NCBI GenBank assembly: GCA_964615935.1
Contig: CAZTTG010000077.1
Coordinates: 1-30,933 of the forward strand
Origin: CAZTTG01 sp964615935
Lineage (GTDB): Bacteria; Planctomycetota; UBA1135; GCA-002686595
Length of the DNA: 30,933 bases
Reading direction: 5' to 3'
Both the position numbers and the translations under genes were made by a program. Within the stretch, counting starts at the first letter, position 1. Each line of letters opens with the position of its first letter. Under the pieces are notes generated by a model. The model was not told the origin of the DNA. It did no database searches and saw nothing but the letters and a program-made list of their open reading frames with translations. Below are positions 14,286-22,264 of this stretch, piece by piece.

Positions 14286-16202
14286 ATGCAGATCCAGCCC
14301 ATCGTCATCGGCACCGCGGGCCATATCGACCACGGGAAGTCCACCCTGGTTCGGGCCCTGACCGGCGTCGATCCCGATCGCCTCAAGGAGGAGAAGGAGC
14401 GCGGGCTCACCATCGACCTGGGCTTCGCGCCTCTGGAGCTCCCCGACGGCCGGCTGGTGGGCATCGTGGACGTGCCCGGCCACGAGCGCTTCATCCGCAA
14501 CATGGTGGCGGGGGCCACCGGCATCGACCTGGTGGTGCTGGTGGTGGCGGCCGACGACGGGGTCATGCCCCAGACCCGGGAGCACCTGGCCATCATGGAG
14601 CTGCTCGGCGTGCAGCGCGGCTTCGTGGCCCTGACCAAGGTGGACGCCGTGGACCCGGAGCTGGTCGAGCTGGCGCGCGAGGACGTGGAGCAGGCGGTGG
14701 CCGGCACCTTCCTGGAGGGCGCGCCGGTGCTGGCGGTCTCGGCCGTGGACGGCACCGGCCTGGACGAGCTGCGGGAGCTGCTCGTCGAAATGGCCGCCGG
14801 GACCGAGCCGCGCTCCATGGAGGGCGTCTTCCGCATGCCCATCCAGCGGGTCTTCAGCGCCCCGGGCTTCGGGACCATCGTCACCGGCATTCCGGTCAGC
14901 GGCGCGCTCTCGGTGGGGGACCCCCTCGAGATCCTCCCCGGCGGCTTCGGGGGCCGCGTCCGCGGAATCCAGGCCTACCGCCAGGCGACGAAGACCGCAC
15001 GCGCCGGCCACTCGACCGCGATCAACCTCTCCGACGTGGAGCACCGCTCGGTCTCGCGCGGCTGCGCCGCCTGCGCCCCCGGCTTCTTCCGGCCCGCGCG
15101 CATGCTCGGCGCGCGCCTCACCGCCCTCCCCTCGCTCTCCTTCCCGGTGGTCGACCGCATGCGCGTCCGGGTGCACCTGGGCACGGCCGAGGCGCTGGGC
15201 GAGGTGGTGCTGCTCGATCGCCAGGAGCACGCCCCGGGCGAGTCCGGCCTGGTGCAGCTCCGCCTCGAGGAGCCCCTGGTCGCCGCCCCCGGCGATCGCT
15301 TCGTCCTGCGGCTCGCCTCGCCCATGATCACCCTGGGTGGCGGAACGGTCCTGGAGGAGAGCCGCCACCGTCTGAAGCGCTTCAAGGGCTTCGTGATCGA
15401 GGAGCTGGGCCGGCAGGAGCAGAGCCTGGAGAGCGCCGCCGGGCTGCTGGGCTCGATCCTCCACCGCGCCGGCGCGGCGCTCCTGGCGGAGGCCGAGCTG
15501 GCGGTGGCGATCAAGCGCGAGCCGGGCGAGACCCGCGAGCTCCTGCGGGGCCTTCGCGAGCGGGGAGAGGTGGCCTCGCCCGGGCCGCCCGGGCGCTGGA
15601 TCCACTCCGAGCGTCTGGAGGAGGCCCTCGGCCTGGTGCGCGAGCGCATGGCCGCCTGGTTCGAGGAGAACCCCCTGCGCCAGGTGATCGACATCCGCGA
15701 GCTGAGGAGTCTGGCCGGCCTCGACGCCAGCTTGCTGGGGGCGCTCCTCGAGGTGGAGTCCGCCCGCGGGGGGCTCTCCCTCGAGCCCGGCGGCCTGGTG
15801 CGGCCCACCGACCGCCAGGTGGAGCTCGACCCCGAGACCGAGGCCCTGCGGGCTCGCGTCCTGGCGCTCCTCGAGGAGGCCGGCTTCCAGCCGCCCCTGG
15901 CCGGGGCGCTACCCGAGCGGGTGGGCGCCTCCCGGGCCGACTTCGATCGGGTGATGGAGCTCCTGCTCGACCAGGGCCTCGTGCGCCACATCGGCAAGGA
16001 CCTCTACCTGGCGGCGGCCATGGTCGAGCGGGCGCGGGCGGAGGTGGTCGAGAACTGCGGCCGCCACGGGCACCTCGAGATCCCCGAGCTGCGGGATCTC
16101 CTGGGCACCACCCGCAAGTTCCTGATCCCGCTCCTCGAGTACCTCGACGCCCAGGGCCTGACCCACCGTCAGGGGGCCCACCGGGTGCTGAAGCGCCGCT
16201 AG
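14286..16202 (+). CDS. selB: Selenocysteine-specific translation elongation factor SelB
   Basis: A 638-residue GTPase that delivers Sec-tRNA to UGA codons marked by a SECIS hairpin. The GTPase motifs are GHIDHGKST (12-20), DVPGH (62-66) and TKVD (117-120), with ERGLTIDLGFA in switch I. EF-Tu-like domains 2 and 3 follow to about 360 (VFSAPGFGTIVTG, MITLGGGTVLE). The C-terminal part (about 370-638) holds the winged-helix repeats that bind SECIS RNA, ending TRKFLIPLLEYLDAQGLTHR. The length is typical. SelB implies a selenoprotein-making organism, but selA, selD, selC and any obvious selenoprotein are absent from the window. The ATG overlaps the palindromic promoter zone and is probably leaderless. 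Its TAG stop lies inside the CTAG flanking a MITE-like element. Confidence 0.95.
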   Translation: MQIQPIVIGTAGHIDHGKSTLVRALTGVDPDRLKEEKERGLTIDLGFAPLELPDGRLVGIVDVPGHERFIRNMVAGATGIDLVVLVVAADDGVMPQTREHLAIMELLGVQRGFVALTKVDAVDPELVELAREDVEQAVAGTFLEGAPVLAVSAVDGTGLDELRELLVEMAAGTEPRSMEGVFRMPIQRVFSAPGFGTIVTGIPVSGALSVGDPLEILPGGFGGRVRGIQAYRQATKTARAGHSTAINLSDVEHRSVSRGCAACAPGFFRPARMLGARLTALPSLSFPVVDRMRVRVHLGTAEALGEVVLLDRQEHAPGESGLVQLRLEEPLVAAPGDRFVLRLASPMITLGGGTVLEESRHRLKRFKGFVIEELGRQEQSLESAAGLLGSILHRAGAALLAEAELAVAIKREPGETRELLRGLRERGEVASPGPPGRWIHSERLEEALGLVRERMAAWFEENPLRQVIDIRELRSLAGLDASLLGALLEVESARGGLSLEPGGLVRPTDRQVELDPETEALRARVLALLEEAGFQPPLAGALPERVGASRADFDRVMELLLDQGLVRHIGKDLYLAAAMVERARAEVVENCGRHGHLEIPELRDLLGTTRKFLIPLLEYLDAQGLTHRQGAHRVLKRR

Positions 16203-16425
16203 TGGGGTGTATCAGGAGTACGGCACATATGTCGCACCGCCTGGGCGCCCCTGGCGGCGTTGCGGGGTCCCCTTCGCGGCGATCCACTGGATCGCCGCGA
16301 TCGCCCTTCGGGCGACCGGGGCTTACCCCTCCGAGTATCACAGCGAATACGCGTCGTCACCGCGCCTTGCCAGGAACGCCCATTCGGCACGACATATGCG
16401 CCGTACTCCTGATACACCCCACTAG
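16199..16425. mobile_element. 227-bp MITE-like fold-back element bounded by CTAG
   Basis: The outer arms 16199-16234 and 16390-16425 match at 35 of 36 positions. Weaker pairing continues in register to 16255 and 16369, giving about 50 of 57 matches. Both ends are CTAG, consistent with a 4-bp target duplication of the YTAR type known for some IS5-group elements. The centre holds small hairpins and no transposase. The left CTAG supplies the selB stop codon. The mobilising transposase is not in the window. Confidence 0.65.
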
Positions 16426-16627
16426 GTCCGGCTCGCGGCGGGCCCCCCGTCCTCCGGGTGGGGGATCAGGGGACCGGGAATCCCGGCCCGCCCGCGGCCC
16501 CGAAGCGTTACGGCTGCGCCCCCCCGCCGGCCGATAAGCCCGAGGCCCTTCCGTGCAGGCGATGGCCGCCCCCGTAGGCGTCGGGGGGCCGCCCTGTGCG
16601 GGCCGTCGGTGGAGCGCGAGAAGACCC
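16426..16627. other. 202-bp non-coding stretch after the MITE-like element
   Basis: GC-rich sequence with imperfect short inverted repeats and no convincing gene or clear promoter. It precedes the acidic membrane protein at 16628. An in-frame ATG at 16553 could extend that gene, but the added residues look like translated leader. Confidence 0.4.
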
Positions 16628-18178
16628 ATGTCCAACGAACAGCAAGGCCCCGTGGATCGGGATGAGACCCAGGTTCCCGAGGCTCCTCCGCCCGAATCTC
16701 CGGGCTTCGAAGGCTCCGGCGGCCTGGTCGGCAGCCGTCCGGCCGAGAACGCGCGCCAGGCGAGCCTGGAGGAGGCCCTGAACGAGGAGTGGTCCGGCGG
16801 GGACGGGGCCATGGACTTCCTGGACCTGGAGGGCGAGCTCGCGGGCGAGCTCGTGCCCGAGGCCGGGATCGAGCGCCCCCCCGAGGCGGAGGAGGAGCCC
16901 GCCCCCGAGGTGGATCCGGGGGACTACGAGGCCCTCGAGGCCGAGGAGGGGGACGAGGAGGGGAGCTGGCTGCTCGGCCTGGACCCGGACGAAGCCGACC
17001 GGGCCGGCGAGGATTGCATCGTGCCCGGGCTCGAGCCCGAGCCGATCGGGCCCGCCACCCTGGACGCCTCCTGGACCGAGGAGTCCGGCGCGAGGGGCCT
17101 GGTGCGGCGCTGGGCGGTCCGGACCGCCGCCGCCGCGGCCCTGGTGATGATCTGCGTGGCCGGGTGGCAGCTCCTCGGAGTCGGCTCGCGGATGTCGGAC
17201 GGCGAGAATCCGGAGGCCCTGGCGCCCAACCGGAACCTGGACCACCGCCTCCTGTCCCCCGATTCGCCGGCGGGGGGGGGGAGCACGCGGGGGAGCGGAC
17301 GCCAGCCCGTGGGTCGCGCTCCCTCGGCCCCCGGGGGCTCCGTGGCCGCCTCGGGCGCCGCTCCCGGACCAGCGGCCCCCTCACCGGATCAGCCGGCGCC
17401 CGGCCAGCCGGTGCCCCTCCTCGAGGGTCCGGCCGTCGCCGGCGCGACCCCCGGGCCCGCCGCCCCGGGGGAAGGAACCTCCGACGCCGGCGCGGGCGAT
17501 CCCGGGGCCCCGGCTCTCGGGACCCCATCGGCCGAGGCCCGCTCGAAGTGGCGCAAGCTCCTGGGGCTGGAGGGCGGCATCTCCCTGCCCCGCATTCCCA
17601 CGGGGCTCGGGCTCCCGATCCCCGGGGCCGGGCCGACCGCGCCCGCCTTCGCCCGCGGCACCCACCCGGAGCTCGACGCGGGGCCCCTTCCCCGCGCGGA
17701 CGCGGCCGATCTGGCGCAGCTCTGGACCGGCTTCGACATCCCCAGGCACCGGATCGACGACGACCAGAGGCTCCTGACGCCGGGCGTCGGCTGGGTCCGG
17801 CTCCGCCTGAACAACGGGGCCATCCTGGAAGGCCGTCTGCACGCCGTGGGACTCGGCCGGGTGTGGCTCGACGCCCGCGGGGGTCGCCTGGGCCTGAGGG
17901 CGGCCGAGGTGGGGGAGATGGTCCACGTGATGTCCGGCGACGGGTCCGCCGTCCCCGGGAACCTGGCGGTGATCGACCTCGAGCCGGTGCGGGTGCGCAC
18001 CGCGGGGGGCGTCATCGAGGGCTGGGTGGTCACCCGGGAGGGCTCGGCCACCACGGTCGTGACCGAGGGCGGGACCCGGATCACCTTCGCCTCCGATCAG
18101 GTCGAGATCCTGAGCCAGGCGCCGGAGGTGGTCCTCCGGGTGCCCCCGGAGCTCGAGCCCCCCTCGAAGACCCCCTGA
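16628..18178 (+). CDS. Acidic single-pass membrane protein with two C-terminal beta-barrel-like repeats
   Basis: A 516-residue protein of unknown function. Residues 1-155 are strongly acidic and low-complexity. One transmembrane helix lies at about 163-184 (AVRTAAAAALVMICVAGWQL). A Pro/Ala/Gly-rich linker follows (about 200-315), typical of an exported spacer. The C-terminal part (about 385-505) has two related segments: VRLRLNNGAILEGRLHAVGL near 389 and VRVRTAGGVIEGWVVTREG near 455. Both follow a [basic strand]-NG-x-x-x-EG pattern and end in an 'EV' or 'VEIL' strand, resembling small SH3/Sm-like barrels. I chose ATG 16628 because acidic coding begins there. With the N-terminus inside, the barrel pair would lie in the periplasm. 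The HEAT/VWA gene follows 115 bp later. Confidence 0.75.
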   Translation: MSNEQQGPVDRDETQVPEAPPPESPGFEGSGGLVGSRPAENARQASLEEALNEEWSGGDGAMDFLDLEGELAGELVPEAGIERPPEAEEEPAPEVDPGDYEALEAEEGDEEGSWLLGLDPDEADRAGEDCIVPGLEPEPIGPATLDASWTEESGARGLVRRWAVRTAAAAALVMICVAGWQLLGVGSRMSDGENPEALAPNRNLDHRLLSPDSPAGGGSTRGSGRQPVGRAPSAPGGSVAASGAAPGPAAPSPDQPAPGQPVPLLEGPAVAGATPGPAAPGEGTSDAGAGDPGAPALGTPSAEARSKWRKLLGLEGGISLPRIPTGLGLPIPGAGPTAPAFARGTHPELDAGPLPRADAADLAQLWTGFDIPRHRIDDDQRLLTPGVGWVRLRLNNGAILEGRLHAVGLGRVWLDARGGRLGLRAAEVGEMVHVMSGDGSAVPGNLAVIDLEPVRVRTAGGVIEGWVVTREGSATTVVTEGGTRITFASDQVEILSQAPEVVLRVPPELEPPSKTP

Positions 18179-18246
18179 GGGGCCCGCAGGGCGCCCGCCG
18201 ACCCGCTCGGGCCGCCTTCGGGCGAAACCCGAGGGCCGCGCTCCGC

Positions 18247-18252
18247 TAGAAT
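18247..18252 (+). promoter_or_regulatory. -10 element (TAGAAT) of the HEAT/VWA gene
   Basis: TAGAAT lies 41 nt before the ATG. The -35 position (GAAACC, 17-nt spacing) is weak. The predicted start near 18259 falls at the base of the 18257-18283 hairpin. Confidence 0.5.
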
Positions 18253-18256
18253 CCAC

Positions 18257-18283
18257 CGCCGGAGTCCACTCCGGACTCCGGCG
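18257..18283 (+). promoter_or_regulatory. 5'-UTR hairpin abutting the ribosome-binding site
   Basis: An 11-bp perfect stem pairs 18257-18267 with 18273-18283 around a 5-nt loop. It ends one base before the GAGG (18285-18288) of the next gene. It would occupy nearly the whole leader, as in 5' stabiliser stems or translation-limiting structures. Confidence 0.5.
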
Positions 18284-18293
18284 CGAGGTTCCC

Positions 18294-19877
18294 ATGAGTG
18301 TCACCCATCCGGACGGCTGGAAGGCCGTCCTCGCCGTCCTCCTCCTGGCCGCCGTGATCGCGGCCCCGGCGGTCTCCCTCCCCAGCGCCCCCCGGCCGGA
18401 CCCGGCCGCCGAGCTGCAGGACGACGAGATCGTCAAGGAGTTCCGGCGCTACTACAAGAAGTACAAGGACTCGGGCACGCGGGTGGAGGCCATCCTGGCC
18501 CTCGAGGGGACCGAGACCACCTCGGTGGTCGACGTGCTCCTGCCGATCCTGAAGTCCGAGGACCCCGAGGTGCTGCGCGCGGCGGTGCGGGTGCTCGCGG
18601 GCTTCAAGGGCCAGCCGCCGATCGCCCGCCTGATCGAGGCGCTGGAGAAGGAGAAGAACGAGGCCATCCGCATCGGGATCCTGCGGGCCTTCGCCGACGG
18701 CGGCTACAAGGGGACCACCTCGGCGCTGATCGTCTGCCTGTCCGACAAGTCCTGGGACGTGCGCCGCCGCGCCCTGGAGGCGCTGGCCGCCACCGGGGAC
18801 GAGCGCGTGGCCGAGTGGATGCTGCCGCTGTGCGAGGACGCGGAGACCGCCGTGCGCTGCGCGGCCCTGGACGGCCTGGCCGAGCTGCGCGCCGAGGGGG
18901 TCATCGAGCCCGCCCTGGCGGACCTGGACCACGAGACCTGGCAGGTGCGCGCCAGCGCCATCCACGCGCTCACCCGGGTGCGCACCAAGGAGGCGGTGCA
19001 GCCCCTGATCGACCGCCTGGAGGTGGAGGAGGGGCGGCTGGGCATCGACATCGCCATCGCCCTGGGGGACATCACCGGCCGCAACTTCGGCCAGCGCGTC
19101 GAGCTGTGGAAGAAGTTCTGGGGGAACGTGGGGGAGCGCTTCGTGATCCCCACCGACGCCGAGCTGCGCAAGCTGCGCGAGGCCCAGAAGAAGAGCGCCG
19201 AGAAGTACAAGCCCAGCGGGGGGACCTCCTACCACGGCATCGAGACCCCCAGCCGCAGCATCATCTTCGTCATCGACGTCTCCGGCTCGATGGAGAACCT
19301 GGTGGTGGAGAAGGAGCGCTTCCGCGACGGCGGCTACCCCTCCTTCGCGCGCATCGACATCGTCAAGACCGAGCTCGTGCGCACGATCGAGAACCTCGAG
19401 CCCTATGTGGAGTTCAACATCCTGGCCTTCGCCACCGAGGTGAAGTCCTGGAAGAAGCAGCAGGTCCGCGCCAACGTGCTGAACAAGAGCTCGGCCTCCT
19501 CCTTCGTCCGACGCTTGAAGGCCCTGGGCGGATCCTCCAAGGAGGATCTGGCCCGGGTGGGCCTGACCGGGACCGCCAACCTGGAGGCGGGCAAGACCAA
19601 CACCTACGGGGCGCTGGTGCAGGCCCTGGGCGCGGCCGGCCAGGGCATCAAGGACAAGAACTACGAGGTGGCGGTCGACACGGTGTTCTTCCTCTCCGAT
19701 GGTCGGCCCTCCACCGGGGAGTACGTCGACACCGACGACATCCTGCGCGAGATCGCCGAGTCCAACAAGCTGCGCAAGGTGGTCATCCACACCATCGCCA
19801 TCGGCGAGTTCCAGAAGCACTTCATGCGCGCCCTGGCCGAGCACAACGGGGGCGTCTTCGTCGATCTGGGGCGCTGA
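18294..19877 (+). CDS. Secreted HEAT-repeat protein with C-terminal von Willebrand A domain
   Basis: A 527-residue protein. The ATG at 18294 has GAGG 5 nt upstream. The N-terminus is a signal peptide or anchor (AVLAVLLLAAVIAAPAVSLP). HEAT-like alpha-helical repeats span about 45-270: LLPILKSEDPEVLRAAVRVL, LSDKSWDVRRRALEALAATG and DLDHETWQVRASAIHALTRV. The VWA domain spans about 320-527 with the metal-ion site motif DVSGS (328-332), a Thr in KTNTYGAL, and FFLSDGRPSTGE. HEAT/VWA fusions are frequent in planctomycetes, where their partners are mostly unknown. The intact DxSxS motif implies divalent-cation-dependent ligand binding outside the cytoplasm. tRNA-Pro follows 193 bp later. Confidence 0.88.
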   Translation: MSVTHPDGWKAVLAVLLLAAVIAAPAVSLPSAPRPDPAAELQDDEIVKEFRRYYKKYKDSGTRVEAILALEGTETTSVVDVLLPILKSEDPEVLRAAVRVLAGFKGQPPIARLIEALEKEKNEAIRIGILRAFADGGYKGTTSALIVCLSDKSWDVRRRALEALAATGDERVAEWMLPLCEDAETAVRCAALDGLAELRAEGVIEPALADLDHETWQVRASAIHALTRVRTKEAVQPLIDRLEVEEGRLGIDIAIALGDITGRNFGQRVELWKKFWGNVGERFVIPTDAELRKLREAQKKSAEKYKPSGGTSYHGIETPSRSIIFVIDVSGSMENLVVEKERFRDGGYPSFARIDIVKTELVRTIENLEPYVEFNILAFATEVKSWKKQQVRANVLNKSSASSFVRRLKALGGSSKEDLARVGLTGTANLEAGKTNTYGALVQALGAAGQGIKDKNYEVAVDTVFFLSDGRPSTGEYVDTDDILREIAESNKLRKVVIHTIAIGEFQKHFMRALAEHNGGVFVDLGR

Positions 19878-20025
19878 GCGGCGCCGTCGGAGGATCCGCC
19901 CCGCGCCCGGCGCCCCGCGCCCGGCGCCCCCGCCCGGGGCACCCCGCCGCGGCCTCCGGGCTCCCGACCCCCTTCCCGGCTGGCTTCGATCGGAGCCCGG
20001 GCGCGAGAGGGCTCCCCGGCGGGGC

Positions 20026-20054
20026 TTGACGGCCGCCGGTGCCTGTCCTAAGGT
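20026..20054 (+). promoter_or_regulatory. Promoter of tRNA-Pro
   Basis: TTGACG (20026-20031), a 17-nt spacer and TAAGGT (20049-20054). The expected start near 20061 is about 10 nt before the mature tRNA. Confidence 0.65.
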
Positions 20055-20070
20055 CTTCTGCTCGGTCCCT

Positions 20071-20147
20071 CGGGGTGTGGCTCAGCTTGGTAGAGCGCTG
20101 CGTTCGGGACGCAGAGGTCGGAGGTTCAAATCCTCTCACCCCGACCA
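20071..20147 (+). tRNA. tRNA-Pro (anticodon CGG), CCA encoded
   Basis: A 77-nt cloverleaf. The acceptor stem pairs CGGGGTG (20071-20077) with CACCCCG (20137-20143). The discriminator is A20144 and a genomic CCA occupies 20145-20147. The anticodon stem is CTGCG/CGCAG around loop TTCGGGA, giving anticodon CGG for CCG proline codons, which are abundant in this GC-rich genome. The T loop is TTCAAAT. All stems pair well. Confidence 0.95.
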
Positions 20148-20751
20148 ACCCGGATACGCCCCATGGGGTGTAGAATGTCGGTTGCGAGGGACGACACCCC
20201 CCGGCCCCCCCGCGGGTATCACCGGTGGCTCCGATGCGGGGCGCGTCCCGAGGATCCGATTCCACGCTCGAACCTGAAGCGGTCCAGTTCCAGGTAGAGG
20301 CGCCGTTCGACCGATAGACCAATCGGTCGACTCCGAGAGGCGCGGGTGCGGCCAGACGCCCACCCGCAGCCGATTCGACGGCGGCTCGCCGGATCGCAAG
20401 TCACGATCCCGCGTCGCACCGGCTCCCCTTCGCGAGCTCGCGACGACGACGCCGCTCCTTGCCGGCCGCGCGGCCGACTCCGGCTGCGCGCCGACCGACG
20501 ATTCCATCCCTTCGCACGAGGGCCACCCGCCCCCGGAGGGAAGACCGAACCATCCGAACCCGCACGTCGGGTTCCACATCCCGGCAGCTCCGCGGTGGGC
20601 CGCGGCCCTGGCATCGGCCCCCCCGGCCCGTCCTCGCGGGTGCGTCGCACCCGCGGGAATCGGCCGCTGGTCTGCCGGTTTCGCCCCTCGCCCGACGGGA
20701 GGCCCTCCGCCCCACGCGGCGGAGCCCGCGGGCTGGCCACTCCATCCCCGG
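20148..20751. other. 604-bp region between tRNA-Pro and rho; probable rho leader
   Basis: I see no convincing gene. It contains a weak -10-like TAGAAT at 20171-20176, a 9-bp palindrome at 20307-20330 (TCGACCGAT/ATCGGTCGA) and a hairpin at 20635-20655. Many bacteria autoregulate rho through its leader. A long C-rich untranslated leader would suit Rho loading, but this is inference. Confidence 0.45.
20307..20330. promoter_or_regulatory. Palindrome upstream of rho, operator or hairpin
   Basis: TCGACCGAT (20307-20315), 6-nt spacer, ATCGGTCGA (20322-20330). The perfect 9-bp dyad resembles a repressor site or a small hairpin. No regulator gene is adjacent. Confidence 0.35.
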
Positions 20752-22257
20752 ATGGAGGCATCCGAGAGCGCTGTGAGTACCACTGACACCTCATCCGGCG
20801 AGAAGAACGCGGCCGCCCGCAAGGGCAGCCGCCGCAGGAAGGACTGGCGCAAGGACGCCAAGCGGCGCGGGAGCGCGCGGCGGGGCGGGCGCAAGCGCAA
20901 CCGGCGGGGAGCCTCGGACGGCGCATCCCCGGGGAGCGACGGGGCCGCCGCGGGCGAGAGGCCCTTCGGAGAGGGAGTGGTCGACGCCCCCGGGGACGGG
21001 AGCGCGGAGACCGCGACCAAGCCCCGGGAGGGAGGCCGCGAGGGAGCGCGGACGACCCGCTCCCGGCGCCGGGGGCGCGACGGCCGCCCGGCCCGGCGCG
21101 GGCGCGGCCAGGACAAGGTGGAGGCGCCCAAGCCGGCCCTGGAGGTCAGGGGAATGCTGGTCCTGGACCGGAAGGGGACCAAGGGATTCCTGCGCGAGGA
21201 GAGCCGCCAGTTCCTGCCGCACAAGGACGACGTCGGGGTCTCCCAGAAGCTGGTCCAGCGCTACAAGCTGCGCGACGGCTGCATCCTCGAGGGCAAGGCC
21301 GGTCGGGGACAGGGCAAGGTCAAGCGCGCGTTGGTGGAGGTCGGCTCGGTGGACGGCAAGCCGCCCAAGAGCCTGGAGAACCTGACCACCTTCAAGCGGC
21401 TGACCAGCATCGATCCCGACTTCCACTATGCCATGGGGGACGAGATGGACGACGTCTCCCTGCGTATCATCGACGTCCTGTGCCCGGTGGGCCGCGGGAC
21501 CCGCGGCCTGATCGTGGCCCCGCCGCGCTCGGGCAAGACCATCCTGATGCAGAAGTTCGCCCGGGGAATGGAGAAGATCTACCCCGAGGTGCACCTGATG
21601 GTGCTGCTGGTCGACGAGCGCCCGGAGGAGGCCACCGAGTGGCGGCGCACGACCGGGGGGCAGGTGTTCGTCAGCACCAACGACGAGCCGGCCGAGAACC
21701 ACGTCAACCTGGCGGAGGCGGTGTGGGCCCGCTGCAAGCGGCTGGTGGAGCTGGGTGAGGACGTGGTCCTGGTCATGGACTCGATCACCCGCCTGGCCCG
21801 CGCCTACAACAACACCATCGGCTACGGCAGCGGCCGCACCATGTCGGGCGGCATCGACTCCAAGACCATGGAGCGGCCCAAGCAGTTCTTCGGCTCGGCT
21901 CGCAACACCGAGACCGCCGGGAGCCTGACCATCCTGGGCACAACCCTGGTGGAGACCGGCAGCCGCATGGACCAGGTGATCTTCGAGGAGTTCAAGGGCA
22001 CCGGCAACATGGAGCTGGTGCTCTCGCGCAAGCTGGCCGATCGGCGGGTCTTCCCGGCCATCGACATCGAGCGCTCGGGCACCCGCAAGGAGGAGAAGCT
22101 GATCAGCGCCAAGCGCCTGAAGCGCATCACCACCCTGCGGCGGGTCCTGGCGCGGATGCACTACCTGGAGGCCATGGAGCTCCTGATCACCAAGCTGGAG
22201 GAGGTCGAGAAGAACGACGACTTCCTGAAGCGCTTCGAGGTGGACCCGGACATCTAG
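20752..22257 (+). CDS. rho: Transcription termination factor Rho
   Basis: A 501-residue hexameric RNA helicase that ends untranslated transcripts. An Arg/Lys/Gly-rich, probably disordered N-terminal extension (about 1-125) precedes the RNA-binding OB domain (LEVRGMLVLDRKGTKGFLRE). The ATPase core has Walker A APPRSGKT (256-263), followed by VLLVDERPEEATEW, STNDEPAENHVNLAE, a Walker B-like VVLVMDSITRLARAYN and SGGIDSKTMERPKQFFG. ATG 20752 gives the longest form; GTG 20773 is an equally plausible start, and neither has a strong ribosome site. Basic extensions of this kind occur in Rho of several high-GC phyla and add RNA affinity. A membrane glycosyltransferase gene begins 7 nt downstream. Confidence 0.96.
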   Translation: MEASESAVSTTDTSSGEKNAAARKGSRRRKDWRKDAKRRGSARRGGRKRNRRGASDGASPGSDGAAAGERPFGEGVVDAPGDGSAETATKPREGGREGARTTRSRRRGRDGRPARRGRGQDKVEAPKPALEVRGMLVLDRKGTKGFLREESRQFLPHKDDVGVSQKLVQRYKLRDGCILEGKAGRGQGKVKRALVEVGSVDGKPPKSLENLTTFKRLTSIDPDFHYAMGDEMDDVSLRIIDVLCPVGRGTRGLIVAPPRSGKTILMQKFARGMEKIYPEVHLMVLLVDERPEEATEWRRTTGGQVFVSTNDEPAENHVNLAEAVWARCKRLVELGEDVVLVMDSITRLARAYNNTIGYGSGRTMSGGIDSKTMERPKQFFGSARNTETAGSLTILGTTLVETGSRMDQVIFEEFKGTGNMELVLSRKLADRRVFPAIDIERSGTRKEEKLISAKRLKRITTLRRVLARMHYLEAMELLITKLEEVEKNDDFLKRFEVDPDI

Positions 22258-22264
22258 ATCAGCC

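Noticed and set aside
12842..16537. 1231-residue plus-strand open frame across the CDF, radical SAM and selB genes
   Set aside because: It runs antisense or out of frame through three well-supported genes and shows only Pro/Arg/His-rich sequence.
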